A stretch of DNA of 29,929 bases, taken from Coprenecus sp964640305. GTDB taxonomy: Bacteria > Bacteroidota > Bacteroidia > Bacteroidales > UBA932. The stretch is from positions 1 to 29,929 of the forward strand of contig CAZXFF010000022.1 of NCBI GenBank assembly GCA_964640305.1, written 5' to 3'. Below, piece after piece: positions 1 to 9,300 of the stretch. Both the position numbers and the translations under genes were made by a program. The notes under the pieces were generated by a model, which did no database searches, was not told where the DNA came from, and saw only the letters and a list, made by a program, of their open reading frames with translations. Positions within the stretch are counted from its first letter, which is position 1. Every line of letters begins with the position of its first letter.

Positions 1-63
1 AATTTAAACAAATTATTAATCAGAATTCTGTTGCATTTGCAAGTTGAATTCAGCTTAGTTATC

Positions 64-192
64 ATGAACGCGGAAACAAATCTCGAGGCTTACGAAGCCC
101 CCAAATGTGAAATCATCGAAATGCAGCAGGAAGGTGTACTTTGCGGAAGCTCCGTACACGATCCTTATTTTGAAGACGACTTTATATGGTAA
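64..192 (+). CDS. 42-aa conserved peptide, copy 1
   Basis: This is a short gene of 42 codons ending in TAA. Its C-terminal part contains YEAPKCEIIEMQQEGVLC followed by GSS, HDPY, ED and a final Trp. The same block appears in the peptide at 3171-3329. Within the shared block about half of the codons differ, almost all at third positions without changing the residue, which indicates selection on the protein. I see no signal peptide. The last bases of its stop overlap the ATG of the downstream lipoprotein (TGGTAATG), which suggests translational coupling. Short peptides with a similar 'P..E.IE...EGVLC.S' end are, from memory, common in Bacteroidota and have no assigned function. I do not assign one here. 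The start is the first in-frame ATG. Confidence 0.75.
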   Translation: MNAETNLEAYEAPKCEIIEMQQEGVLCGSSVHDPYFEDDFIW

Positions 193-1682
193 TGCTTATG
201 AAAACGTCACGTATATTATTATTAGGTGCAGCAGCCGTGCAGTCGGCTGCCTGCAGCAAGGAAGAAATAGTGTCGGGTGGTGACAGTGATTCCCGACTTG
301 TGCCCATGACCTTTACTGCCGATATGGTGCTGACGCGCACCCAGCTGGCGGAGGGAAACGCCGTACACTGGATGGCCGGAGACAAGATAGCTGTATTTGA
401 TGGATGGAACCGGAACGAATTCACTGCCACAGAGGTAAACGGAAGCAGCGCTACATTCACAGGTCGGGCTAATAGTAGTGACAGTTACTATGCTTTCTAT
501 CCTTACGATGCAGTAATTACATATTATGGTGAAGAGATTGTATTCAATTTACCTCCCCTCCAAACCCCTGTGGCAGGCACTTTCGCGCCTAATCTGGCAC
601 CTTCGTATGCCAAGCCTACGTCCGGTACCAGCTTTCACTTCGAGAACCTTTGCGCACTGGTAAAGTTTACCGCCGGAGCTGATATGGATGGTATTATATC
701 CCTTATGGGGACCAACAAAGAAAAGCTGGCCGGAAGGGTGAGATATGACAGAAATACCGGTGACTTGACATTTCCTGTTGATAATGAAGCGGCTGCTCTG
801 GTCAGCCTCAATGGTAAATTCGACGCTGGAAAAACCTACTATTTCGTCGTAGCTCCCGGAACACTGGCCAATGGCTTCAGCCTGCTCTACGAAGACAGCG
901 AGGGCAAGCTCTACCGCAAGGCCACCGACAAGAATACAGAAATTAAGGCCGGACACATCCTTAATTTAGGCACACTGTCACTGGCAGGCTTTGAGAAGGC
1001 TGTCATCAAGGAGATATATGATGCTCTTGGAAGCGGAAGTGCTACTGCGAATGCTGACGGTACTGTCACTATCAGCGATGCCGATGTGACGGCTCTGGCA
1101 GCGATGACAAGTCTGAATGTAGCGTATAAAAACTTGGCCATCTTGGGCGGTATAGGCTATTGCACTGGTCTGACCTATTTGGGATGCGACAGAAACCAAT
1201 TGATGACGTTGAATATCAGTGGATTGACTGAGCTGACCTATTTGGAATGCTGGAACAACCAATTGACTTCATTGGATCTGAGCAAACTTACCAAATTGGA
1301 GTACTTGGATTACAGCGACAACCAACTACCCACAGTGGATTTCACCATGCTGGAAAATCTGACCACCTTGATATGTACTGGTAACGAACTGACCTCCTTG
1401 GATGTCAGCATGCTGACCAATCTGACCAGTTTGCAATGTTACTACAACAATCTGACTACTTTGGATGTCAGCATGCTTACCAATCTGACAGACTTGAGAT
1501 GCCATATGAACAAGCTGAATGCACTGGATATTAGAGCACTGTCTGCTCTGGGACATCTGGAGTGCGGCAATCAACAAGGAAATTTGACCCTGACTCTGAC
1601 ATCAGAGCAGAATACTAAGTGGGAAAGCAAGTGGAAGGATGAACTATATAACACAAATGTCTCCCTCAACGTGAAAGACTGA
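192..1682 (+). CDS. Lipoprotein with fimbrillin-like N-domain and leucine-rich repeats, copy 1
   Basis: This is a predicted surface lipoprotein of 496 aa. The signal peptide runs to the lipobox SAAC (Cys21). The next region has the TRTQLAEGNAVHW..GDKIAVFD and YYAFYPYD blocks that resemble the N-terminal region of Bacteroidota fimbrillin/Mfa-like proteins (family assignment by eye). From codon 327 there are six consecutive 21-residue repeats of the type LTxLxCxxNxLTxLDxSxLTx, then a degenerate seventh and a short tail. This is a solenoid suited to binding proteins. I chose the ATG at 192 because it overlaps the upstream stop (TAATG). An ATG at 186 and one at 198 are also in frame. The gene is a tandem paralogue of 3329-4819 and is predicted to have the same length. 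Ligand and role are unknown; adhesion or recognition is inference. Confidence 0.85.
   Translation: MLMKTSRILLLGAAAVQSAACSKEEIVSGGDSDSRLVPMTFTADMVLTRTQLAEGNAVHWMAGDKIAVFDGWNRNEFTATEVNGSSATFTGRANSSDSYYAFYPYDAVITYYGEEIVFNLPPLQTPVAGTFAPNLAPSYAKPTSGTSFHFENLCALVKFTAGADMDGIISLMGTNKEKLAGRVRYDRNTGDLTFPVDNEAAALVSLNGKFDAGKTYYFVVAPGTLANGFSLLYEDSEGKLYRKATDKNTEIKAGHILNLGTLSLAGFEKAVIKEIYDALGSGSATANADGTVTISDADVTALAAMTSLNVAYKNLAILGGIGYCTGLTYLGCDRNQLMTLNISGLTELTYLECWNNQLTSLDLSKLTKLEYLDYSDNQLPTVDFTMLENLTTLICTGNELTSLDVSMLTNLTSLQCYYNNLTTLDVSMLTNLTDLRCHMNKLNALDIRALSALGHLECGNQQGNLTLTLTSEQNTKWESKWKDELYNTNVSLNVKD
1170..1547 (+). repeat. Six in-frame 63-bp LRR-coding repeats
   Basis: Six consecutive 63-bp units each encode one 21-residue leucine-rich repeat with a Cys at position 6 in most copies and Asn at position 9. 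The fourth and fifth units are the most alike (GATGTCAGCATGCT recurs). That pattern suggests recent unit duplication within the gene. Confidence 0.8.
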
Positions 1683-1758
1683 CCTTTATACGCTTATCTT
1701 GTAAAGGGAGCGCCAAGTAAATGCCGTTATAGCGAACAGGCACGAATGCGAGATTTAT

Positions 1759-1786
1759 ACAGATCTCCGTCCGTGTCTGTTTTTTT
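1759..1786 (+). terminator. Candidate terminator after copy 1
   Basis: A short stem (ACAGA pairing with TCTGT) is followed directly by a run of seven T. It lies about 80 bp after the stop of the first LRR lipoprotein. The stem is short and the loop is 12 nt, so it is plausible but not strong. Confidence 0.45.
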
Positions 1787-1881
1787 ATGTACCTGCAATC
1801 AGCACTTGCAATGCCCCTTCCAGTACAGAGATTTCATCCCTCCACCGCAGCTGAACCGGCCCTTTTCTGCTCACTTCCTCC

Positions 1882-2236
1882 TCAGGTGAACCGGTGCAAT
1901 CTGTGCAACCATCTGTGCTCCAGTGTATTGCCCCAAATCGCTCGGTACACCTGCGGGAGCCTTGCATTTGCGAATCTGCCCCAGAACGCCTTCTCGCCGC
2001 GGTGCGCCCTCCTTTCTCTTCCGCAGGTGAACCAGGCCTTTTTGGCTAACTTGCAGAGTACCAGCGTGTTTCAGCGAATCGTGCGGTACACCTGCGAAAA
2101 CTCCCCATCCGGCAATGTGCTCCAGATGTGCCTCTCAAGCCGGTTTGCACTTCTCCGTCCTCCGCAGGTGAACCGGCATAATCTCTGCAACCATCTGTAC
2201 TCCAGCATATTACCGCAAATCGCGCGGTACACCTGC
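1882..2236. repeat. 141-bp-period repeat with alternating inverted 12-mers
   Basis: Three units start at 1882, 2023 and 2164, exactly 141 bp apart; the third is about half length. Each unit opens with (G/T)CAGGTGAACCG or a close form. After about 50 bp each reaches CGGTACACCTGC (1943-1954, 2084-2095, 2225-2236), which is nearly the reverse complement of the opening. Units 1 and 3 are highly alike between the arms (GCAACCATCTGT is shared), while unit 2 has diverged there. The period is a multiple of three, and an open frame runs through it on the plus strand (1787-2467). Its translation has no signal peptide, known domain or convincing codon use, so I treat the array as probably non-coding. 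Confidence 0.75.
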
Positions 2237-3170
2237 AGAAAGTTTCAGGCAGGCAGCTTGCTCGTAATGGGTTCGACATGTTGCACGGTGCCACAACGCC
2301 CATTATCCGGCAAATTCCGGGCGGTGTGGAAGATGTCCGGATGGAAGGGTGGATTCCGGGTGGTATGGATGAGAGGTGCTCGATGTGAATACGGAAGACG
2401 AATGACAACGGGAGGAAAGAGTGATTTTGAGGGGGCGGGAAGTCGTACAAGCGCACATCAGTTGTAAATCTGCATATTAGGAATATACATGAATGTTAGG
2501 ATCGCCCAAATAGGGGCAAAATTGGCTGTTCCAGGCAAACCTAACGTATGTACACTTTGCAACTATGTTGATAATCAAAATTTTGCAAGGATGAAAGAAT
2601 GTTAGGATACGGAAATAGCACTGGAGCAGCTGAGTGCCTGAGGATAGGAGGGATTTGATACTGGATGGATTGCGCAAAGAGGAGGTGTATGGCGCGTGGT
2701 AGTACGGCATTCTGGGGCTTTGCATAGTGGTAAATCTGTAATGCTCCGGTTATTAGTAGATACCGAGACGGATCTATGCAATCAGTTATCAGGTAGATGT
2801 TAAGGCGGTTCGTAAGCGTCTCCGCTATGGCGTATTGACATGAACTGTCACATAGGCGATCTTTGCATTGTAAATGTAGTGGTGTGTTAGGTCTTGTAAA
2901 TGCAGGATTTCTCGCGAGACATGACGGGGTCTTTGCATAAGACAGAAGCGCTAACGTCCAGGGTGTTAGGTAGATATGCCTACAGGATGCACACTCACAA
3001 GGGGTCGGCAGTGGACTGGATACCACAGTGCGCGTTCTTACGTAAATTTTGGGTGATGAAGGCAGGAGGTGGTTCGATGAACTTGCATTTGTACCGGTAA
3101 TTCATTTTAATAGTGACGGATGTATTGTTTATAACAAAAAAAAGTTTAAATTAAGCGCAAAATAGTTAAA
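2237..3170. other. Gene-poor spacer with recurring short words
   Basis: I find no convincing gene in this stretch. Several words recur: GAATGTTAGGAT at 2491 and 2597, CTTTGCAT at 2718, 2861 and 2931, GTGTTAGGT at 2883 and 2963, and GTAAATCTG or GTAAATG near 2464, 2730, 2871 and 2896. The last 60 bp before the small peptide gene at 3171 are AT-rich and probably hold its promoter, but I see no clean TAnnTTTG box. Confidence 0.5.
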
Positions 3171-3329
3171 ATGAATAGCTTTATGGAAACAGAAATCATT
3201 GTGAACAGAAAGACAATCCAGGAGCCCTATGAGGCTCCCAAGTGTGAGATTATCGAAATGCAGCAGGAAGGTGTGCTGTGCGGCAGCAGTAAACATGACC
3301 CTTACCAGGAAGACTTGTTTAATTGGTAA
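3171..3329 (+). CDS. 52-aa conserved peptide, copy 2
   Basis: This paralogue of the peptide at 64-192 has a longer, unrelated N-terminal end (MNSFMETEIIVNRKTIQE) and the same C-terminal block (YEAPKCEIIEMQQEGVLC, GSS, HDPY, ED, final NW). Codons differ from copy 1 mostly at silent positions. The TAA stop overlaps the ATG of the next gene in the same TGGTAATG arrangement. A 19-base stretch across the junction is identical in both copies (187-205 and 3324-3342). An in-frame ATG at 3183 is an alternative start. I see no signal peptide, and the function is unknown. Confidence 0.75.
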   Translation: MNSFMETEIIVNRKTIQEPYEAPKCEIIEMQQEGVLCGSSKHDPYQEDLFNW

Positions 3330-4819
3330 TGCTTATGAAAACATCAAGAATCATCTTATTGGCCGCAGCAGCAGTGTTGCTGTCCGCCTGCAATAAGGAA
3401 GTATTCCCTGTCTCCGGCAATAATGACGGAACAGCAGGACCGATACCCATGACTTTTACAGCCGACGTGGTGCAGACCCGTACCCAGCTGGCTGAAGGCA
3501 ACGCTGTACATTGGACTCCCGGTGACCAAATAGCCGTATGGGATGAGCAAATTGTAAATGACTTCACTGCCACTTCAGTGAACGGCAGCAGTGCCATCTT
3601 CGAAGGCACTGCACTCCAGAAGGATTTTTACACCGCCTTCTATCCATATTCAATTCTGGGCTATGAGGGCATAAACCATTCTTCCATCCGTTTCATCCTG
3701 CCCGAGGAGCAGACTGCCGTTGCCGGCAGTTTCGCACCTGACGTGGCCCCCTCGTGGGCACAGGCCAAGGACGGCAGCACCAGTTTCCACTTCCAGAATC
3801 TCTGTGCTCTGGTCAAGTTCACCGCAGGGGCAGATATGACCGGGGAAGGCACGTTCACCATTATAGGCGGCAAGGCCACTGAAAATCTGGCTGGAGAAGT
3901 GATCTTCTATATCGATGACGGTTCTCTGACCTTTACTGAAGACCTCGCATACACATACAAGCACATCACTCTCAAGGGTAACTTCGAGGCTGGAGAGTCC
4001 TACTACATCGTCATAGTTCCCGGCACACTGCCAGACGGATTCAGCCTGCTGTATGAAGACAGCGAGAACAGGCTCTACCGCAAGGCCACGGCCAGATCAG
4101 TGATTCTCACTGCCGGACACATCCTCGATTTAGGGACATTGTCCCTGTCTGATGACTTCGAGAAGGCTGCATATAAGGAGATATATGAAAATATTGAAGG
4201 AGGAACCGGTACCGTGAATGCAGACGGCACTGTCAACTTGAGCGATGCCGACCTGTCAGCCTTGGCGTCATTGACAGAGATGAAGTTAGAAAATGACCCT
4301 TCTCTTTCACAAGGGCTGACTTCATTGGGAGGTATAGGCTACTGCACCGGACTTACAAAACTGGTCTGCTATGGGAATTCTCTCACAAATCTGGATCTTG
4401 GCCATTTGACCGGCCTGACATATCTGGATTGTTCCGGTAATTTTACGGAACATCTGGATATCAGCGGACTGCGTAATCTGACTTATTTGAATTGCCGTTT
4501 TAACAAGCTGGCACAACTTGACCTCACAAATCTGCCCGAACTGACTTATTTGGATTGCCAACTCAATCAGCTTGCAGCACTTGATCTAAGCAATCAGACA
4601 AAACTGGAGTCTCTATATTGTAATAATAATAATCTCACCGAACTTGACATCACGAATCTGCCCGATTTGTCAGTTTTGTTCTGTGGAAACCAAAATATAG
4701 GTGCGAACAATCATATGATGCTGACCCTGACAGAGGCACAGGAAGATTATTGGTATAGTACTTGGATAAATAATGAGAATAATAATAGAGTCTCCCCGAT
4801 AATTGACAACAATCAGTAA
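3329..4819 (+). CDS. Lipoprotein with fimbrillin-like N-domain and leucine-rich repeats, copy 2
   Basis: This 496-aa predicted lipoprotein has its lipobox at LSAC (Cys21). The N-terminal half matches copy 1 closely (MTFTADVVQTRTQLAEGNAV, HFQNLCALVKFTAGADM, GFSLLYEDSE.RLYRKAT) and resembles fimbrillin-like proteins. From nt 4352 it carries five 21-residue leucine-rich repeats (LTYLDC..N.L..LDLS), then a degenerate one and a tail ending in PIIDNNQ. The repeat surface differs from copy 1 while the frame domain is conserved. I chose the ATG at 3329 because it overlaps the peptide stop; extending to the TTG at 3323 has no support. It probably acts at the cell surface in recognition or adhesion, which is inference. 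Confidence 0.85.
   Translation: MLMKTSRIILLAAAAVLLSACNKEVFPVSGNNDGTAGPIPMTFTADVVQTRTQLAEGNAVHWTPGDQIAVWDEQIVNDFTATSVNGSSAIFEGTALQKDFYTAFYPYSILGYEGINHSSIRFILPEEQTAVAGSFAPDVAPSWAQAKDGSTSFHFQNLCALVKFTAGADMTGEGTFTIIGGKATENLAGEVIFYIDDGSLTFTEDLAYTYKHITLKGNFEAGESYYIVIVPGTLPDGFSLLYEDSENRLYRKATARSVILTAGHILDLGTLSLSDDFEKAAYKEIYENIEGGTGTVNADGTVNLSDADLSALASLTEMKLENDPSLSQGLTSLGGIGYCTGLTKLVCYGNSLTNLDLGHLTGLTYLDCSGNFTEHLDISGLRNLTYLNCRFNKLAQLDLTNLPELTYLDCQLNQLAALDLSNQTKLESLYCNNNNLTELDITNLPDLSVLFCGNQNIGANNHMMLTLTEAQEDYWYSTWINNENNNRVSPIIDNNQ
4352..4666 (+). repeat. Five in-frame 63-bp LRR-coding repeats
   Basis: Five consecutive 63-bp units encode 21-residue leucine-rich repeats of the same register as in the first cassette. 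The solvent-exposed positions differ from copy 1, and the Cys and Asn framework positions are mostly kept. Confidence 0.8.
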
Positions 4820-4822
4820 TAA

Positions 4823-4843
4823 CCTTCCGAAGGGCTATTTTTA
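4823..4843 (+). terminator. Weak candidate terminator after copy 2
   Basis: A small hairpin (CCTT-CCG-AAGG) lies just after the stop, followed by GCTATTTTTAA. The stem is only four base pairs and the T run starts four bases after it. It sits between convergent genes and could serve either strand, weakly. Confidence 0.25.
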
Positions 4844-4910
4844 ACCATGCATGTGGCTGTCATTGGCGGTTGCCGATTCCCTTGGGGTGAAAGTCTGCGT
4901 CAGTGCCGGA

Positions 4911-6332
4911 TCAGTCATCAATGACAATGGCCCCGCCTCCTAATGACCGGTAGAGGTCCACTATGAGGCGGCAGTACTTCATCTGGAGTTCCATGTAATC
5001 CAGGCGGCAGTCGAAATATTTTTCTTCGGCAGAAAGGACTTCAAGGTAGCTGGCGTACTGCAGGTGGAAGAGTTCCATCGCATTCTCGGAAGCATCCTTA
5101 TAGCTTTGCATTTCGTTCTCCTTCAGTATCTGCTGCTCCTGGGTAAACTGCAGTTCCGAGACAACCCCTACCACTTCCTGGTATGCAGACAGCACTGTCT
5201 GGAAATAGTTGTTGAGGGCTATTATCTGTTCGCTTTTGGCGTTTTCCCAATTCGCCTTTATTCTGCCTGACTGGAAAATGGGGGCGGTAAGGCCGGCAGC
5301 CAGACTGAATACCAGTGAGGCCGGAGAGGTGAAAAGGAATGCAGCGTCAAAGGCATTGAAACCACCGCCCCCTGCCAGGGAAAGGGTAGGGAAGAATGCC
5401 TTCTTGGCCGCTTCTGCATCGCATTCTGCTGCCATGAGTTCGCTTTCTGCAATCAGAATGTCAGGCCTGTACTGCAGCAATTCTACAGGGACTCCGATTT
5501 CTGTCCTGAACTGGATTTCCTGAAGTTCTTCGAACGAGATCCTGTCTATGCTCTGCGGAAGTACGCCCATCAGCAGGGACATGGCCCTTTCCGTTGCCAT
5601 TATCTCGGCTTCATTGTTCAGAAGCATTCCCTTGAGGTAGTAAAGTCTGGCATTGAACTGGTCCACTGCAAGTTGGGTCTCTTCCCCCGAGTTCTTCAGC
5701 TCAGCAGTCAGTTCACAGGATTTTTCGGTATCCTTGATATATTCTTCGATTACGTTACGGAAATAGTCCAGTCCTATCAGCCTGAAGTAGTTGTTGGCTA
5801 CTTCCCTGATGATGTAGCTCTGGGAAAGGCGTACAGCTTCGGATGAAGCCATCCATCTGTGCATGGCAGCCTGTTTCTTCTTTGTGATTTTTCCCCAGAT
5901 GTCAACTTCCCATTGGAATGTGATTCCCAGACTGAAATCGGAATACGGATCGGGAAGTCCGGTCATGTCGATACCGTCGAGAGTATAGCGTCCGAATCTT
6001 TCTACTCCGGCACCTGCTCCGAAACTGGCAGATGGAAAGTATGCGCCTCTGGCTACCCTGATTTCGTTGGAGGCTATGTTAACCCTCTCCATTGCTATGC
6101 GGAAAGAGTAGTTGTTCTCCAGTGCAGTGCTGATATATCCTTGTAGCAGTGTGTCACGGAAGTATTCTTTCCAGTGCAGTTTTGCAATGGTGGTAGTATC
6201 GTTCCTGTCCAGACCGATATACTGGTCCGGCAGCTTCCTGTCTTCCTTTGTCAGTGTTACACCAGGACCGCATGATACGGCTGCTGCCAGGATGGTCACT
6301 ATGAGCAGTCTATTCATCATCATCTTCTTCAT
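4911..6332 (-). CDS. RND efflux outer-membrane factor (TolC/OprM-like lipoprotein)
   Basis: This is a 473-aa outer-membrane channel of the NodT/OprM family, the exit duct of a tripartite RND pump. The signal peptide ends at lipobox AVSC (Cys21). Features typical of the family are FQWEVDIWGKI near residue 145, EVANNYFRLIG near 182, a YRPDI motif near 290, and APIFQSGRIKANWENAK near 350. It shows the family's two-fold pattern of long alpha-helical segments. Its start overlaps the 3' end of the pump gene by 23 bp, so the two are probably translated together. MKKMMMN offers several possible starts within a few codons. Substrate is not predictable from sequence. Confidence 0.93.
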   Translation of the reverse strand: MKKMMMNRLLIVTILAAAVSCGPGVTLTKEDRKLPDQYIGLDRNDTTTIAKLHWKEYFRDTLLQGYISTALENNYSFRIAMERVNIASNEIRVARGAYFPSASFGAGAGVERFGRYTLDGIDMTGLPDPYSDFSLGITFQWEVDIWGKITKKKQAAMHRWMASSEAVRLSQSYIIREVANNYFRLIGLDYFRNVIEEYIKDTEKSCELTAELKNSGEETQLAVDQFNARLYYLKGMLLNNEAEIMATERAMSLLMGVLPQSIDRISFEELQEIQFRTEIGVPVELLQYRPDILIAESELMAAECDAEAAKKAFFPTLSLAGGGGFNAFDAAFLFTSPASLVFSLAAGLTAPIFQSGRIKANWENAKSEQIIALNNYFQTVLSAYQEVVGVVSELQFTQEQQILKENEMQSYKDASENAMELFHLQYASYLEVLSAEEKYFDCRLDYMELQMKYCRLIVDLYRSLGGGAIVIDD

Positions 6333-9300
6333 GGGCCTTTTCTTTTTTCAGTTTTGTTCCTATATGTTCAAAAATCACGTAAAGTCCTGGGATAATGAAT
6401 ACCCCGGCTAAAGTTCCTACTAGCATTCCGCCTGCAGCGGCTGTTCCGATCGAACGGTTTCCTATGGCACCGGCTCCGGTAGCTATCACTAGGGGGATAA
6501 GTCCGCAGATGAATGCAAAAGATGTCATGAGAATAGGTCGCAGACGGCTTACTGCTCCTGCAATGGCAGCCTGAACTATATCATTGCCCTGTTTTCGGTA
6601 CTGGTTTGCCATCTCTACTATGAGGATAGCATTTTTCCCCAGCAGTCCTATCAGCATGACGAGGGCCACCTGTGCATAGATGTTGTTTTCCAGTCCCAGG
6701 ATCTGCAGGAAAAGGTACGATCCGAACACTCCTGGAGGAAGGGAGAGAATGACGGGGAACGGCAGCCACAGGGATTCATACTGGGCAGCAAGAAGCAGGT
6801 ATACGAAAAGGAGACATATCGCAAAAATACGTACAGCTTGTCCGCCGGATTCCTTTTCTTCCTTGGTGACACCTGACCATTCTATGTCATAACCTCTCGG
6901 AAGGCATTCTTTTGCAATGCTTTCCACAGTGGCTATCACTTCTCCGGAACTTACCCCCTTGGCTTCTTCTCCTGTTATGAGGGCAGAGGGGAACATGTTG
7001 TAGCGGGTTATCTGGTTTGGACCGTATACCCTCTCCATCGTAAGGAAGTTCGAGTAGGGCACCATAAGCCCGTTCCTGTTCTTTGCAAACAGGGAATATA
7101 CGTCTTCAGGATTTTTCCTGTATTCGGGTGATGCCTGCATCATTACTTTGTACATCTGGCCGAAGCGTATGAAGTTCGAGGAGTAGAAACTTCCGATGTA
7201 TGACTGCAGGGTGAGCATCGCTTCGTCCAGGTCGATACCAAGCCTTGCCGCCTTCTGCAAATCCACTTTTATCATGTATTGAGGGAAGTTCGGGTTGAAT
7301 CCTGTGGATACTCCTCTGAGACGCTCGTCTGCATTGAGACGTGCAAGGAAAGTCTTGATGACTTTGTCCATGTCTTCATAGCTGCCGGCCGTCTTGTCCT
7401 GAAGGCGCAGCTCGAAACCGCTTGCATTACCGAATCCGGGAACTGTCGGGGGCAGGAAGAACTGTATCTCCCCGTCTTTGATGTGTGATACCCTTTCTTC
7501 GTACTGCTCGATGAGTTCGGCGGCAGTGTATTTCCTTTCGTCCCAGGGGACAAGGTTAATCATACCCATACCGAAGCTGGCACCTTCGGTCTCGCTCATC
7601 AGGCTGTATCCTGCAAGTGTCGAGATGTTTTCCACTTCTTCCAGCGGAAGCAGTTCTGCCTGGATCTTGTTGAGGGTAGCTTCGCTTCTCTCAAGTGTTG
7701 CACCGGGGGGCGAGTCGATGTTCACGTATATCATTCCCTGGTCTTCGTTAGGTATAAAACCGGAGGGAAGAATAAATGTTATACCCCAAGTAGCCAGAGC
7801 GAATGCTATTATGAGCATTACGGTATCGGTTTTCCGTCTGAGGAACCTGCCTAGCATATGGCGGTATCTGTATTCAATGGCTTCATATTTCCTGTTGAAC
7901 CAGTCAAAGAACAGTTTTACTATTCCTTTCTTTTTCGATTCCCCGGGCTCTGTCCGTTTCAGCAGCAGTGCACACATGGCAGGGGAAAGGGTAAGGGCAT
8001 TCACCCCGGATATGACAATCGCTGCAGCCAGAGTAAGGGAGAACTGCCTGTAGAAGATACCAACAGTCCCCTCCATAAATCCGACAGGTACAAATACTGC
8101 AGACATTACCAGAGTGATGGATACGATAGCGCTCCCGATTTCTTTAATCGCTTCTACTGATGCCTTGTAAGGAGACAGTCCTGAGTCATGCATCTTCACG
8201 TGGACCGCTTCCACTACCACAATGGCATTGTCGACGACAATCCCTATGGCTAGTACCAGAGCAAAAAGGGTAAGCATATTGATGGAGAATCCCATTGCCT
8301 GCATGAAAAAGAATGTTCCGATAAGGGATACAGGTACGGCAATGGCCGGAATGAGGGTCGACCGGAGATCCTGCAGGAAAAGGTAAACTACCAGGAACAC
8401 CAGCAGGAATGCTTCGACAAGTGTCTTCAGTACGGATGCTATCGACGCATCCAGGAATCTGGAGACATCGTAGGAAATATTGTAATCCATCCCGGGTACA
8501 AAAGTGTTCTCCTTGATTTCAGCCATCTTTTCCTTGATGTTTTTGATGACCTCACTGGCATTTGAGCCAGGTCTCTGCTTTATCATTATCGAAGCTGACG
8601 GCATCCCGTCGGTCATGGAGACCATCTTGTAGTCTTCTGAATCGAATTCAATATCAGCGATATCCTTAAGTCTTAGCAGTGAACCGTCAGAAAGGGATTT
8701 TACAATAATTTCCCCGTATTCTTCCGGTGTGCTGAATTTGCCGGTGTACTGGAGTACATACTGTAGCTGCTGAGGCAGTTTGTCGGAGCTGACACCGGTC
8801 TTTCCGGGGGCAGCCTCGATGTTCTGGCTCCGGATTGCATCTGTGACATCCTGGGGGGAGAGGTTGTATGCTGCAAGCCGGTTAGGATTCATCCATATAC
8901 GCATTGCATAGTCCCTTCGTCCCATTATCTCCACAAATCCAACACCGTTGATCCTTTTCAATTCCCTCAGGATATTGATGTCGGCAAAGTTGTATACGAA
9001 TTTTTCAGTATGGGTAGTATCAGTACTGAAGATATTGAGGTACATCAGCATGCTGTTGACCTCTTTTTCAGTAACGACTCCGGCCCTTATCACTTCTTCA
9101 GGCAGTTCGTCCAGAATGGTTGTAACCCTGTTCTGGACGTTCACGGCAGCTACATCGGGATCCGTCCCTACCCGGAAATATATGGTAGTGAGAGACATCC
9201 CGTCGTTTGTACATACTGTGGTCATGTATGTCATACCGGGGACTCCGTTTATCGCCCTTTCCAGAGGAGTGGCGACGGTTTTGGACATTACGTCTGCACT

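Noticed and set aside
1882..2236. Possible CRISPR array
   Set aside because: The 12-bp elements alternate in orientation, the intervening stretches are themselves partly conserved, and no cas gene is present.
1787..2467. 226-codon open frame through the 141-bp repeat
   Set aside because: No signal peptide, domain or convincing codon use. Reverse-strand frames are also open in places, so the openness seems to follow from the repeat period being a multiple of three.
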